From: Salinibaculum sp. SYNS191 | GTDB lineage: Archaea > Halobacteriota > Halobacteria > Halobacteriales > Haloarculaceae | Length of the DNA: 64,000 nt | NCBI RefSeq assembly: GCF_037338445.1 | Contig: NZ_CP147838.1 | Coordinates: 1 to 64,000, forward strand | Direction: 5' to 3' | The notes under the pieces: model-generated | What the model saw: only the letters and a program-made list of their open reading frames with translations | Databases searched by the model: none | What the model was told of the DNA's origin: nothing | Part shown: in pieces, positions 35,468 to 45,207 of the stretch | How the letters are laid out: every line of letters begins with the position of its first letter | Numbering within the stretch: position 1 is the stretch's first letter | Translations under genes and position numbers: made by a program

Positions 35468-37448
35468 ATGGCCGAGACAGAACACATCACGGTCGCCGAG
35501 GTCAGCGAGGGCGCGGCGGGAACGGAACGCCAGGGGAGGCGGTCCAGCTCCCGGTCGTCGAACTGCTGACCGGGCGCGGCTTCGTGACCGGCAAGAGCGG
35601 GTCCGGCAAGTCCAACTCGGCGAGCGTCATCGCCGAGAAACTGCTGGACAACGGCTTCGGCATCCTCATCGTCGACATCGACGGCGAGTACTACGGGCTC
35701 AAGGAGGAGTACGAAATCCTCCACGCCGGGGCCGACGAGGAGTGCGACATCCAGATTACGGCCGACCACGCCGAGAAGATGGCCTCGCTCGCCCTGGAGC
35801 AGAACGTCCCCATCATCCTCGATGTCTCCTCCTTCCTCGACGAAGCAGAGGCCGAGGAAGTCCTGACCGAGGTCTCGCGGCACCTCTTCGCCAAGGCGAA
35901 GAAGCAGAAACAGCCGTTCCTGATGCTCGTCGAGGAGGTCCACGAGTACATCCCCGAGGGCGGGGCCGTCGGCGAGTGCGGGAAGATGCTCATCAAGATC
36001 GGCAAGCGCGGGCGCAAGCACGGGTTGGGCATCGTCGGCATCAGCCAGCGGCCGGCCGACGTGAAGAAGGACTTCATCACGCAGTGTGACTGGCTGGTCT
36101 GGCACCGCCTGACCTGGAACAACGACACGAAGGTCGTCCGGCGGATTCTCGACGGCGAGTACGCGACGGCAGTCGAAGACCTGGACGACGGCGAGGGCTT
36201 CTTGATGACCGACTGGGGCGAGGACGTCCGGCGCGTGCAGTTCCAGCGCAAGCAGACCTTCGACGCGGGCGCGACCCCGGACTGGACGACTTCGAGCGGC
36301 CTGAACTGAAGTCGGTCAGCGACAACCTCGTCTCGGAACTCCAGGAGATAAGCGAGGAACAGCAGGCCCGCGACGACCGCATCGCCGAACTCCGGGACGA
36401 ACTGGACAACAAGAACTCCCGCATCGCGGAACTGGAGGCGGAACTGCAGGACGCCCGCGACATGAGCCGGATGGCCGACCAGTTCGTGGACGCGCTGGTC
36501 CGCCACGTCGACGGCCCGAATCCCGGCAAGACCGAACAGGAGCGCATGCGCGAGCGCCGCCAGCGGGTCGCCGACGCCGGGGAGGAAGTGTCGAGCACCG
36601 ATGGAGACGGCGCGCAAGCAACGGATACCGCCGACGCGGACGAGAGCGACGACCCGGCGGCCGGTGAGGCGACCGACGGGCCGTTCGGGGACGACGCCGG
36701 CGAGGCGTTCGCAGCAGCGATGGACGCCGCAGTGACGGAGACCGACGGCGAAGACGAGGACGACGGGACTGAAGCGGACGCCGGTGGCAGTTCGGGCGGC
36801 TTCAGCGCGAGCGAGGTGCTGGAGCGACTGAGCGCCGTCGAGAACGGGCCGAGCCCGGGGACGCGCGCCACGACCGACGGCGGCGCGGCGACGGAACCGG
36901 AGTCCAGCGGCCACGGCGCGGACGAACTCGTCGAGGCACGCGACGAACTCGGCGGTCCCGTCGAGGACGACGACGAGGACGGCATCATCGACGGTGACAA
37001 CAGCGCACCGCCGGAGTTCCGCAACGGCATCACCGGCGACGGCGGCGCCAGCGAGTACGACATCATCGACGGCGAGGACGAGGACCCGTTCGGCGACGAC
37101 GAACCGCTCGCGGTGCGCGAACTGAAAGCCGACATCGCCGGCATGGAGACGAAGACGCGCAAGATGCTGGCGTTCTACCGCGAGTTCGGCCCGGGGACGC
37201 CGCTGAACGCCCACTTCGCCGCGGGCGGCGACGGCGACCGGACGCAGGCCTACGCCCGCAACCGCACGCTTCGGACGCGCGGACTCATCGAACACGTCGG
37301 GCGCGGCCGCTACGACTACTGCCTGCGTGACCTGCTCGCCGACGAGTTCGACGGCCACGTCGACGAGGGGAAGATAGCGGACTTTGCGGACAACATCGAG
37401 TCCCGGGCACTCGACGGGGCCGACGTCGAGGACGCGGACGCCGAGTGA
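35468..37448 (+). CDS. HerA-like/DUF87 ATPase with long acidic extension (two frameshifts)
   Basis: About 660 residues as one gene. Start MAETEHITVAEVSEG at 35468. A G is missing at 35518-35520, after which NGTPGEAVQLPVVELLTGRG continues to Walker A GKSGSGKSN. Walker B/acidic residues FLMLVEEVHEY and the sensor GISQRPADVKKDF follow. At the CCCC run 36275-36278 a second base is missing; the frame then reads PGLDDFERPELKSVSDNL into a coiled coil, an acidic disordered segment and a conserved C-terminal winged-helix-like domain (KTRKMLAFYREFGPGTPLNAHFAA). HerA ATPases translocate DNA, often with NurA; no nuclease gene is adjacent. Confidence 0.82.
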
Positions 37449-37493
37449 GCGCGGGACAAGGCCCTTACGACACCCGGACGCACCCACAGACCG

Positions 37494-38718
37494 ATGAGCC
37501 GGTGGCACGGCCGTTCCCTGGAGCGTCGGACGCTCGCGCGGGTCGTTCTCGGTGCCGGGACGCTGTTCGGACTCGGCTACCTCGGCTACACGCTGGTCGC
37601 GAACCCCCGCCATCGGCATCAACTTCGACGTCTACCGGGCGGCCGCCGCGGACCTGTGGGCGGGCGAGCGCGTCTACGGTCACTCGCCGATAGGTAACTC
37701 CGACTTCACCTACCGCTACCCGCCGGTACTGCTCGTGTGGTTCTCCGCGTACCTGCTGGTGCCACCGGTCGCCGGCTATCTCGTCCACGTCCTCGGTACG
37801 CTCGCCGCCGGAGCGGCGCTCGGGTACCTGCTCGTCGGCGAGACGGAACGGCTGGGGGCCACGCTGGCGACGGCCGACCGGGCCCTCGTCGTCGGCTTCG
37901 CCACCGTCGGGTCCTACGTCGCGCCCTCGCTGCTCTACGGGAACGTCAACCACCACGTCGGACTGGCCGTGGCTGGCGGGCTCGTCCTGCTCTCGTCCTC
38001 CCGAAAGGCGCTCGCGGGTGCGACGCTTGCTCTCGCCGCGCTCCCGAAGGTGTTTCCGGCCGGCGTGGGCGCGTGGCTCCTCTGGCGGCGGGAGTGGTTG
38101 GCTACCGCGGCGGCCCTCGCGACGGGCCTCGGCGCGCTCGCGGCCGGTGCGGTCCTGTTCGGTCCGGCACGGACCTGGCGGTATTTCACGACAGAGTTGC
38201 TTCCCCGGGCCGGGAGCGGGGCCTTCGCCGGGGGCCTGCCCGCGACGAGCGAACTGGTGTCCCTCCGGCGGCCGCTCTCCGTGCTCGTCCCGGGAGCGGG
38301 CGAGACGGCATTGGCCGTCGCTGCCCTGGCCGTCGTAGCACCGGTAGTCCTGTACGTGTACAGTGGCGCGTCCGGGGAAACCGGCCGACTCGTCGCTGTC
38401 TTCGTGACCCTGGCCTGTCTGCTCGTCGTCTTGCCCTCCTACTCGCTGTACTGGGCGGTGCTGCTGTACCCGCTCGTTCCGCTGCTGTACGTCCTCGACT
38501 CGCCGGCGGGGGACCTGTTCGCGGCCGGCGCGCTCGTCACGACGCTGACGCTCAAACTCCCCGACGTCGCCGTCCTAGTGCGGTCGCTGCCGCTCCCGGA
38601 GGAGACGGCTGGCGTCCTGCTCGCGGGTGCCGAGGCTGTCTACACCGTCGGGACCCCGGTGCTGTGGGGGACCGCGGCGATGGTCGCAGCCTGCGTCTGG
38701 TGGACCGCGACCGAGTGA
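37494..38718 (+). CDS. GT87/DUF2029-type membrane glycosyltransferase (frameshifted)
   Basis: About 408 residues, mostly membrane helices. Start MSRWHGRSLERRTLARVVLG. At the C run 37604-37608 (one base too many or two too few) the frame changes from LVANP to AIGINFDVYRAAAADLW. The acidic loop INFDVYRAAAADLWAGERVYG...DFTYRYPP is the GT87 hallmark. Relatives use polyprenyl-phosphate sugars to build cell-surface glycans. The sugar and acceptor are unknown. Confidence 0.8.
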
Positions 38719-38795
38719 CTGTGCCGAAGACCGGCGCAGCGTGGCGGACTCGATGCTCGACCGGCTTTTTGGTCGGGTGGCGTGAAACCGGTAGT

Positions 38796-39674
38796 ATGGC
38801 TGTGGTGCTCCAGTTCGGCGACCTGCTCTCGGACGCGCTCGGCCGGTACAGCGCAGTGGTATCCGAGATAGTCCGGTTTCTCGGCGTGACCGTGGCCGTG
38901 TACCTGGTCGGGCGGGCGCTGGTCGTTCCGGTCGTCCTGCGCGTCGTCCGCTCGCGCAACGAGAACAACCCCACGCTGTTGACCGCCACGGAGACGTACC
39001 TCCAGGTGTTGCTCGTCGGCATCGCCGTCCTCTCCGGCCTCGTCGGTGCCGGCTACGGGACGGTGCTGGTGAACACGGACTCGGCAATCCTGCTGGCTGC
39101 GCTGACCTTCGCCTTCGGCGTCGCCGGACAGGAGGTCTTCGGCTCGCTCATCAGCGGGTTCTTCCTGGTCGCGGACCCGGACTTCAACGTCGGCGACTGG
39201 GTCTCCTGGCCCGGCGGCGAGGGTACCGTCGAGGCCGTCGACTTCCGTGTGACGCGCATCCGGACGGTGAACAACGAGACGATAACCGTCCCGAACACGG
39301 AACTGACGAACAACACGCTTCGGCGGCCGTTCGGCCGGGAGAACTACCGCATCACGGAACGGGCTTTCGTCGCCTACGGGGAGGACACCGAACGGGCGCT
39401 GCTCGAACTCCAGCAACTCGCCGCGAACGACGAGAGCGTCCTCGAAGAGCCGCCGCCGGCCTCGCGCATCGTGGAACTCGGCCCCGACAACGTCACGGTG
39501 CAGGCCGAGTTCTGGGTCGGGGAGCCCGCCCGCGAGAACGTCGCCGACATCCGCTCGGACTTCCGCCGGCGCGTCAAACGCCGCTTCGACGAGGAGGGCC
39601 TGACGCTCGGGCCGCCCGCGGGTCGGGAACTCTCTGGGTCGGTGACCGTCAGGGACGACGGCCACCGGGACTAA
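38796..39674 (+). CDS. MscS-type mechanosensitive ion channel
   Basis: 292 residues. Three N-terminal membrane helices, the pore-lining Gly/Ala helix (AALTFAFGVAGQEVFGSLISGFF), then the beta domain NVGDWVSWPGGEGTVEAVDFRVTRIRTVNNETITVPNTEL, the family's signature, and an alpha/beta vestibule. It releases solutes on hypoosmotic shock. The ATG at 38796 gives the natural N-terminus. Confidence 0.92.
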   Translation: MAVVLQFGDLLSDALGRYSAVVSEIVRFLGVTVAVYLVGRALVVPVVLRVVRSRNENNPTLLTATETYLQVLLVGIAVLSGLVGAGYGTVLVNTDSAILLAALTFAFGVAGQEVFGSLISGFFLVADPDFNVGDWVSWPGGEGTVEAVDFRVTRIRTVNNETITVPNTELTNNTLRRPFGRENYRITERAFVAYGEDTERALLELQQLAANDESVLEEPPPASRIVELGPDNVTVQAEFWVGEPARENVADIRSDFRRRVKRRFDEEGLTLGPPAGRELSGSVTVRDDGHRD

Positions 39675-39695
39675 ACAGGGTGGAACGGACAGGTC

Positions 39696-40340
39696 CTACA
39701 GCGGTTCGACCAGGTCAGCGAGCGCGGCCTGGGGGTCGTCCGCCTTCGCGACGCCGCTGGCGAGGAGGACGCCGTCGGCTCCGAGGTCGGCCGCCGCCAC
39801 CACGTCCTCGCCCGTCGAGATGCCCGCGCCACAGTAGACGTCGACGCTGGGGTCGACAGACTCCGCGGCCTCGACGGCGTCTCGGACGATGTCGGGGTCG
39901 GCCTTGCTGACGGGCGTCCCGGTGCCGATGAGTTCCGGCGGTTCCACGGCGACTGCGTCGGGGCCCAGTGCTGCCGCCGCCGCAATCTGGTCGGGGTTGT
40001 TTGCACAGACCACCGTGTCGAAGTCGACGCGGTCCGCGGCGTCGAGGCTGGCGTCGATGTCCGCGAGTTTCAGGCGGTTCTCGGAGTGGTTCAGGAGCGT
40101 GCCGGTCGCGCCGGCGTCGCTGGCGGCCTCCGCGAGCGTGCTGCCGGTGTGGCTGCCGTGGGCGTTCGGGCTGACGTGCTGTGCCCACGTCTCGACGCCG
40201 GTGTCGGCGACGCGGTCGATGTGCGCCGCCTGCGGTGCGATTGCGACCGACGCGTCCGACGTCTCGGCGACGGCAGCGGCGGCCTCTGCCACTGCGACCG
40301 GGTCACAGGGGTACGCCTTCAGATTGACGAGTACGAACAT
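39696..40340 (-). CDS. tpiA: Triosephosphate isomerase (archaeal type)
   Basis: 214 residues, the short archaeal form. Interconverts DHAP and glyceraldehyde-3-phosphate. N6 and K8 in [10 protein letters not shown], the catalytic His in LLNHSENR (about residue 94) and catalytic Glu in [11 protein letters not shown] (about residue 135) are present, with the phosphate loop [10 protein letters not shown]. The ATG at 40340 starts the protein directly at the first beta strand. Confidence 0.95.
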   Translation of the reverse strand: MFVLVNLKAYPCDPVAVAEAAAAVAETSDASVAIAPQAAHIDRVADTGVETWAQHVSPNAHGSHTGSTLAEAASDAGATGTLLNHSENRLKLADIDASLDAADRVDFDTVVCANNPDQIAAAAALGPDAVAVEPPELIGTGTPVSKADPDIVRDAVEAAESVDPSVDVYCGAGISTGEDVVAAADLGADGVLLASGVAKADDPQAALADLVEPL

Positions 40341-40440
40341 ACTGGACCCCCGGGCGGCCGCGGCAAATAGATTGCGTGTCGGTGTCGTGGCCTCCCAGCG
40401 GCACGGCTGCACCGGACCGACCCTCGCTGCTGTGCCGAAT

Positions 40441-40450
40441 CGTTAATATA
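40441..40450 (+). promoter_or_regulatory. TATA box of the HalX regulator
   Basis: cgttaatata lies about 33 bases before the GTG start at 40480. Confidence 0.45.
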
Positions 40451-40479
40451 CGGGCTCGAAAAAGGTAATAAAGAGACCA

Positions 40480-41031
40480 GTGACACCGAGGGGAGCGACG
40501 GTTCTGATAGTCGAGGACGAGCGCGAGTTGGCGGACCTCTACGCCGACTATCTGCGCGACAGCTACGACGTCGACGTGGCCTACAGCGGCGAGGAGGCCA
40601 TCGAGATGGTCACGGACGCCTACGACGTGGTCCTGCTCGACCGCCGGATGCCCGTCGTCTCCGGAAACGAGGTCCTGGCGGCCATCGAGGAGCGCGACAT
40701 CGACTGCCGGGTGGCGATGGTGACGGCGGTCAACCCCGACTTCGACATCATCGACCTGGGCATCGACGACTACCTCGTCAAACCGGTGACGCGCCAGGAG
40801 GTCCGCGACACGGTCGACCGACTGCTCACAATCCAGGAGTACAACGAGCGGGTGCAGGAACTCACCGCGAAGAAGCTCAAGCGCAACGTCCTAGAGGTCG
40901 AACAGCCGGCAGGTAACCTTCAAAACAGCGAGGAGTTCGCCCGACTCACCGACGAAATCGAGGTCCTCGAACGCGAGGTCGAGCACATCGCGGCGGACCT
41001 CGACGCCGAGGACCTCGACCGCTCCCTCTAA
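40480..41031 (+). CDS. HalX-domain response regulator
   Basis: 183 residues from a GTG start. Receiver domain with the acidic pocket VEDERE, phospho-acceptor Asp54 in VLLDRRMP and Lys101 in DYLVKP. The C-terminal helical HalX domain (about 125-183, YNERVQELTAKKLKRNVLE onward) is specific to haloarchaea. No DNA-binding domain and no adjacent histidine kinase are present, so the partner is encoded elsewhere. Its TAA overlaps the stop of the convergent aMBF1 gene (CTAA, 41028-41031). Confidence 0.92.
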   Translation: MTPRGATVLIVEDERELADLYADYLRDSYDVDVAYSGEEAIEMVTDAYDVVLLDRRMPVVSGNEVLAAIEERDIDCRVAMVTAVNPDFDIIDLGIDDYLVKPVTRQEVRDTVDRLLTIQEYNERVQELTAKKLKRNVLEVEQPAGNLQNSEEFARLTDEIEVLEREVEHIAADLDAEDLDRSL

Positions 41032-41558
41032 TCCTTCCGTTCGACGACGTCGCCGAGCGTGTACTCGCCCGTCGAGGAGCCGCCTTCCCACTCCGTCTCG
41101 TCGGCGCTGCCGCCGGCCGAGAGGTCGATACCGAGTTTCTTCTCCAGTTTCCGCTGGACGTCGTCGCTCGGGAGCGTGTCGCCGTGTTCCAGCTTGCGGA
41201 TGAGACTCGCCTTGAGGTTGAGGTCCTTCGCGAGGTCCTCCTGACTCAGGTTCGCCGACTCCCGTGCGTTCCGAATCCGGTCGTCGTAGTCCTGCGCGAG
41301 TTCCTCCATGTCGTCGAACATGTCGCTGCGCCGGCCCCCACCGGACGAACTCGACCCCGAAGACGACGAACTCGAACTGGACGAACTCGTCCCGCTGGAA
41401 CTGCTCGTCGAGTACTTCGTGGACGTGCTGGAGGTGTCCTGGGTCTTCACCTCCGTCCCGAAGTCGGTACAGTCGCTACACACGTCGAGTTCCGCGCCCT
41501 CGATCTTCACGCGGTTCGGGTCGGAGACCTCTTTCCCGCACATCTCACACTGAACCAT
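41028..41558 (-). CDS. Archaeal multiprotein bridging factor 1 (aMBF1)
   Basis: 176 residues. N-terminal zinc ribbon with C4-x2-C7 and C27-x2-C30, a poly-Ser linker (about residues 43-73), and an XRE-type helix-turn-helix (SQEDLAKDLNLKASLIRKLEHGD, about 105-130) with a C-terminal MBF1 tail. In archaea it interacts with the ribosome and modulates translation. The unusually Ser-rich flexible linker is haloarchaeal in style. Confidence 0.92.
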   Translation of the reverse strand: MVQCEMCGKEVSDPNRVKIEGAELDVCSDCTDFGTEVKTQDTSSTSTKYSTSSSSGTSSSSSSSSSSGSSSSGGGRRSDMFDDMEELAQDYDDRIRNARESANLSQEDLAKDLNLKASLIRKLEHGDTLPSDDVQRKLEKKLGIDLSAGGSADETEWEGGSSTGEYTLGDVVERKD

Positions 41559-41604
41559 ACCACCGGATTGGCCGGCCCGATGGATAAATGATACGCCCGG
41601 CCGG

Positions 41605-42213
41605 TCAGGACAGCGCCGCCATGGCGTGGTAGAACCGCTGGAGCGCGGTCAGGTGTCCCACGGCGGCGAAGACGACCAGCAGCCACCCGACCAGGGTCCA
41701 CGGCCCGAGCGACCCGGTGACGAAGGGGGCGACGACGCCGACGCCACCGACCAGCGCGAGGCGGTCGGCCCGCCCGAGCGCCCCGCCGTAGACCCTGTCG
41801 AGGTCGACCGCCTGTGCCTGCGTCCCGAGGTAGGAGGTCATCAACACGCCGGTCACGGCGGCAGCACCGAGCAGCCAGTCGCCGATGCCGCCCGCCAGTC
41901 CGAGGATGATGACGATGTCAGCGTACCGGTCGAGGACGTGGTCGAGCAGGTCGCCCGCGCGGGATTCGACCGAGAGTCGCCGGGCAAGCGCGCCGTCGAG
42001 CAGGTCCAGCCAGCCGTTCAAGAAGACGAGGAACGCGCCCGGGAGGTACCACACCGGGTCGCCGCCGGCGACGTAGAAACACCCACCGGCCGCGACGGCC
42101 AGGGCGAACGCGAGGACGCTCACGCCGTTCGGTGTCAGTCCCACCCGAGCGGCACCGGCGACGAAGGGCGCGAGCAACCGGTCGGCCAGCGGCCGGAGCC
42201 TGTCCAGCGTCAT
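41605..42213 (-). CDS. CDP-alcohol phosphatidyltransferase family protein
   Basis: 202 residues with six membrane helices. The CDP-OH-P motif is intact: DLLDGALARRL...AGDLLDHVLDRYAD (D-x2-DG-x2-AR-x8-G-x3-D-x3-D). These enzymes move a phospho-alcohol from CDP-archaeol or another CDP-alcohol to an acceptor such as inositol phosphate or glycerol phosphate. It overlaps the NMP kinase gene by four bases (ATGA-type), and hisC adjoins that gene, so three genes are read together. The acceptor is not assigned. Confidence 0.85.
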   Translation of the reverse strand: MTLDRLRPLADRLLAPFVAGAARVGLTPNGVSVLAFALAVAAGGCFYVAGGDPVWYLPGAFLVFLNGWLDLLDGALARRLSVESRAGDLLDHVLDRYADIVIILGLAGGIGDWLLGAAAVTGVLMTSYLGTQAQAVDLDRVYGGALGRADRLALVGGVGVVAPFVTGSLGPWTLVGWLLVVFAAVGHLTALQRFYHAMAALS

Positions 42214-42716
42214 AGGTAGTCGACGTACGATACCTCCCCGGCGCTGGGGTCCCGCTCCCCGTCGATGACCGACTGGATTGCCGCTGCCGTCTCGTCAGGC
42301 GTCAGGTCCGTCGTCTCTATCTCGTAGACTCGCTCCTCGCCGTGGCGGTCGACGGCCTCGGCCAGGATGACGTCCAGCGCCTCGCTCTCGGCGTTCTCGG
42401 CGACCGAACGCTGTGACTCCCCGCGTTCGGCCAGTCGGTCCTCGATTGTCTCGGGATGTGCCCGCAGAACCACGACCCGGTCGGCGTCGAAGTGGTGCGC
42501 GAGGTGCGACTCGAAGAGGACGTCCTCGCGGCCGTCGAGCCACTCCGCGACCGCCTCGACGTCGGTCACGAGCGTGTCCCGCTCCTCGTCGCGGCCGGTC
42601 GTCAGTTCCTCCCGCTTGATGACCTCGTTGAGATGGACGACGTCGAGCGACGTCGAGAGCCGATCGGTGGCCGTGGTCTTGCCGGTGCCCGGCGTCCCGG
42701 TGACCGCGACGCGCAT
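42210..42716 (-). CDS. Adenylate kinase of the Fap7/hCINAP type
   Basis: 168 residues. P-loop GTPGTGKTT at residues 7-15, then short NMP-binding and lid parts (VVHLNEVIKREEL; HPETIEDRLAERGESQRSVAENAESEAL). Members of this family are atypical adenylate kinases that also help 40S/30S ribosomal maturation (eS/uS11 interaction). It overlaps the CDP-alcohol gene by four bases and abuts the hisC stop. Confidence 0.88.
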   Translation of the reverse strand: MRVAVTGTPGTGKTTATDRLSTSLDVVHLNEVIKREELTTGRDEERDTLVTDVEAVAEWLDGREDVLFESHLAHHFDADRVVVLRAHPETIEDRLAERGESQRSVAENAESEALDVILAEAVDRHGEERVYEIETTDLTPDETAAAIQSVIDGERDPSAGEVSYVDYL

Positions 42717-43786
42717 CAGTCGACCACCTCGTTGAGGACACCCACGGCGCGCTCGGTGCCCTCTCGGGTGCCGCAGGTGATGCGGACGCACTCCGGCAGG
42801 CCGAAGGACGAACAGTCCCGGACGATGACGCCCTCGTCCATCGCGGCGTCGGTGACCGCCTCGCCGTCGCCGACCTCCGCGAGGACGAAATTGCCGCCGC
42901 TCTCCCAGGTCGGCGCGTCGAGGTGGTCGTGCATGTACTCCCGCGCCCAGCGGGCCGTCTCGACCGTTCGTTCGACGTGTTCCTCGTCGTCCAGCGCGGC
43001 CAGGCCGGCCCGGCAGGCCAGCGAGTTCACGGCGAAGGGCGTGTTCACGCGCTCGTAGGCGTCGGCCCACGCCTCCGGGACGAGCGCGTATCCGAGCCGG
43101 AGTCCGGCCAGTCCGTACGCTTTCGAGAACGTCCGGAGGATGGCGACGTCCTCGCGGTCGTCGACGAGTCCGTGCGCGTTCGGCGCGTCGGTGAACTCGG
43201 CGTAGGCCTCGTCGACGAGGACGAGCGTCTCATCCGCGGTCTCCGCCGCGACCGTCTCGATGTCGGAAAGCGCCATCTCGGAGCCCGTCGGGTTGTGCGG
43301 CGTGGTCACGTAGACGATGCGGTGGCCGTCGTAGCTGTCGAGGACGTTCGCGGGCGTCTGCGCGAAGTCCTCGGACTTGTGGAGGGGGTAGCTGTCGACG
43401 GTCGCGTCCCGGTAGCGGGCGCTCATCGGGTAGTAGGCGAAGCCGGGTTCGGGAACGAGGACGCTGTCGCCGGGGTCGAGGAACGCGCGGGCGAGGTAGT
43501 CGAGGACGCCGTCGCCGCCGGGGGAGAGCCAGACCTGTTCGAGGGCGACGTTCCAGTCGTCTGCGAGACGGGCCGAGAGGTCGGTATGCTCGGCTTTCGG
43601 GTAGGTGTGGACGGTCGGCGCGGCGGCCCGGATGGCCTCGACGGCGGCGGGGCTCGGGCCGAATGGGTTCTCGTTCGACGAGAGCTTGACGAGAGTGTCG
43701 GGGTCCAGCCCCCGCTCGCGGGCGACTTCTTCGACGCCGCGGCCCGCGCGGTAGGGCGTGTGGGCTGAGAGGTCCCGTGGGTCCAT
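42716..43786 (-). CDS. hisC: Histidinol-phosphate aminotransferase
   Basis: 356 residues from the ATG at 43786; a longer frame upstream adds basic non-family residues. PLP fold-type I aminotransferase. Substrate motif SSNENPFGPSP near the N-terminus, NPTG in TTPHNPTGSEM, the aspartate pair in LVDEAYAEF and the PLP lysine in RTFSKAYGLAGLRLGYAL are present. It catalyses an intermediate step of histidine biosynthesis. First of a three-gene overlapping leftward operon with the NMP kinase and CDP-alcohol transferase, two unrelated functions. Confidence 0.93.
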   Translation of the reverse strand: MDPRDLSAHTPYRAGRGVEEVARERGLDPDTLVKLSSNENPFGPSPAAVEAIRAAAPTVHTYPKAEHTDLSARLADDWNVALEQVWLSPGGDGVLDYLARAFLDPGDSVLVPEPGFAYYPMSARYRDATVDSYPLHKSEDFAQTPANVLDSYDGHRIVYVTTPHNPTGSEMALSDIETVAAETADETLVLVDEAYAEFTDAPNAHGLVDDREDVAILRTFSKAYGLAGLRLGYALVPEAWADAYERVNTPFAVNSLACRAGLAALDDEEHVERTVETARWAREYMHDHLDAPTWESGGNFVLAEVGDGEAVTDAAMDEGVIVRDCSSFGLPECVRITCGTREGTERAVGVLNEVVD

Positions 43787-43874
43787 GCCCGGGCAAAACA
43801 GGCGGCGCGTCTTAAGCGTGCTCAAAGCGTGGGGATGGTAACCGTTTTTTCGCGGCGTGTACCATGCAGCGGTA

Positions 43875-43947
43875 GGGCGTGTGGCCTAGCGGACAGGGCG
43901 AGGGGTTCCTAACCCCTCGATCCCGGGTTCGAATCCCGGCACGCCCG
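43875..43947 (+). tRNA. tRNA-Arg (anticodon CCT)
   Basis: 73-base cloverleaf: acceptor GGGCGTG/CACGCCC with discriminator G, anticodon arm AGGGG-TTCCTAA-CCCCT (anticodon CCT), T arm CCGGG-TTCGAAT-CCCGG. No intron; CCA is not encoded. Confidence 0.95.
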
Positions 43948-44199
43948 CTTCGCTCCTTTCAGTCGCTCGCGGGCGTCCCGTAGTTCGCAAACGCTTCGTG
44001 TTTGCTCACTCCCGACACGCCCGTGCAGTGCGAGCCGCGACCGACGGAAGCGGCTCGACACGCGAGCGGGGAGTGTAACGACCCGCGAGCAGCGAGGAAC
44101 GAAGTGCCGAGCGAACCGGAACCGGACCGACAGGTGACTGTGTTATGGCGCGCCGGACCGCCCCATAGCAGTAGAGCCGGCGTAACAAACCCGCAAGAA

Positions 44200-44210
44200 A
44201 TGCTTAAATC
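44200..44210 (+). promoter_or_regulatory. TATA box of the TraB-like gene
   Basis: atgcttaaatc, a good haloarchaeal TATA element about 38 bases before the ATG at 44244. The 296-base region between tRNA-Arg and this gene holds nothing else I can support. Confidence 0.45.
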
Positions 44211-44243
44211 GCGGTGTCGACTACCCGCCGTCACGCGAAAGAA

Positions 44244-44984
44244 ATGCCTACCAGGTTCCCGGACGTGACAGCGGACCTCGACGCGGACGAAGACCCCCGG
44301 CTCGACACCGATTTCTACCGAGCGGTCCCCGGAACGGGGGACGAACACGACGCGATTCTCGTGGGAGTGGTCCACGACCACCCCGCGAGTAGCCACCGCG
44401 TGCGGAGAGTCGCCCGGGCGCTGGAGCCGGACGCACTGGCGCTGGAACTCCCGCCGCTTGCGGTGCCAGCGTTCGAGCGCGCGGCGACTGCTGAGAGCGC
44501 GCAGTTCGACTGCGACGAGATGAGCGCTGCCATCGCCGCCGCGCCCGAAAGTGCCGTCGTCGGGGTGGATTCCCTGGGCCCCCGGTTCGGCCGCCACTTC
44601 CTGCGCAACGCCGTGGACACCGGTGCGTCGGTCAGGACCCTCCGCCGTGCCGCGGGCGGGGTCGGACGCATCGCGCGCCACGCCGTCAGGTGCCGGCTCG
44701 ATGCAGCCGAGACCGACGACTCGGCTGCCGAGGCAGTCACCGAGGGGATGGCAGCGAGGACACCGGCAGAGCAGGCCGCGGACGAGCGCACGCAGGTCGC
44801 GCGGAGCAGGTCGCTGCTCGGTGCCATCGAACGACCGCGCGCCGACCGTCTGCTGGACGCGACACGGGAGGATACGATGGCCGATGGCATCGCGAGACTG
44901 CGACGCGACGGGACGGTACTGGGTGTGCTGGGGCTGAGCCACCTCGACACCGTGGCCGACGCGGTTGCGAACGGCACAGAATAG
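44244..44984 (+). CDS. TraB/PrgY-like protein (short, no membrane domain)
   Basis: 246 residues. The TraB/GumN pattern is visible: ILVGVVHDHPASSHRVRRVARALEPDALALELPP at the start (GxxH then E) and VLGLSHLDTVADAV near the end (the usual GxGH box). These residues form a putative metallopeptidase-like site. Bacterial PrgY degrades peptide pheromones; archaeal roles are unknown. Canonical TraB proteins have a C-terminal membrane region that is missing here, so this is either a short soluble branch or a remnant. The ATG at 44244 fits the TATA position. Confidence 0.6.
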   Translation: MPTRFPDVTADLDADEDPRLDTDFYRAVPGTGDEHDAILVGVVHDHPASSHRVRRVARALEPDALALELPPLAVPAFERAATAESAQFDCDEMSAAIAAAPESAVVGVDSLGPRFGRHFLRNAVDTGASVRTLRRAAGGVGRIARHAVRCRLDAAETDDSAAEAVTEGMAARTPAEQAADERTQVARSRSLLGAIERPRADRLLDATREDTMADGIARLRRDGTVLGVLGLSHLDTVADAVANGTE

Positions 44985-45039
44985 AGGGAGACTGCGGCTC
45001 GAACGTCTTACAATCGGAGAACAGCGACCGGTTGACGCC

Positions 45040-45092
45040 TCTCACATAGCCTGACAGTGCACGCTCTCATACAGCCCGACAGTGCACGGCTG
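45040..45092 (+). repeat. Imperfect direct repeat in intergenic DNA
   Basis: Two copies of about 25 bases: tcacatagcctgacagtgcacgc and tcatacagcccgacagtgcacgg. The shared core gacagtgcacg is exact. No function is seen. Confidence 0.4.
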
Positions 45093-45207
45093 GCGGCAGC
45101 GCAGGTGGTGCACTACCACTCCGGAGGCGCCGACGGCGCGCCCGTCGGCCGGTAAGCTGGTCGTAAACCAGCCAGGTTGTGAAAGGTGGCGTCCCTGGAC
45201 AAGTCCG

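Noticed and set aside
43940..44030. Possible attachment-site repeat of the tRNA-Arg 3' end
   Set aside because: Only about 8-9 bases (cacgcccg) recur downstream and no integrase gene is present.
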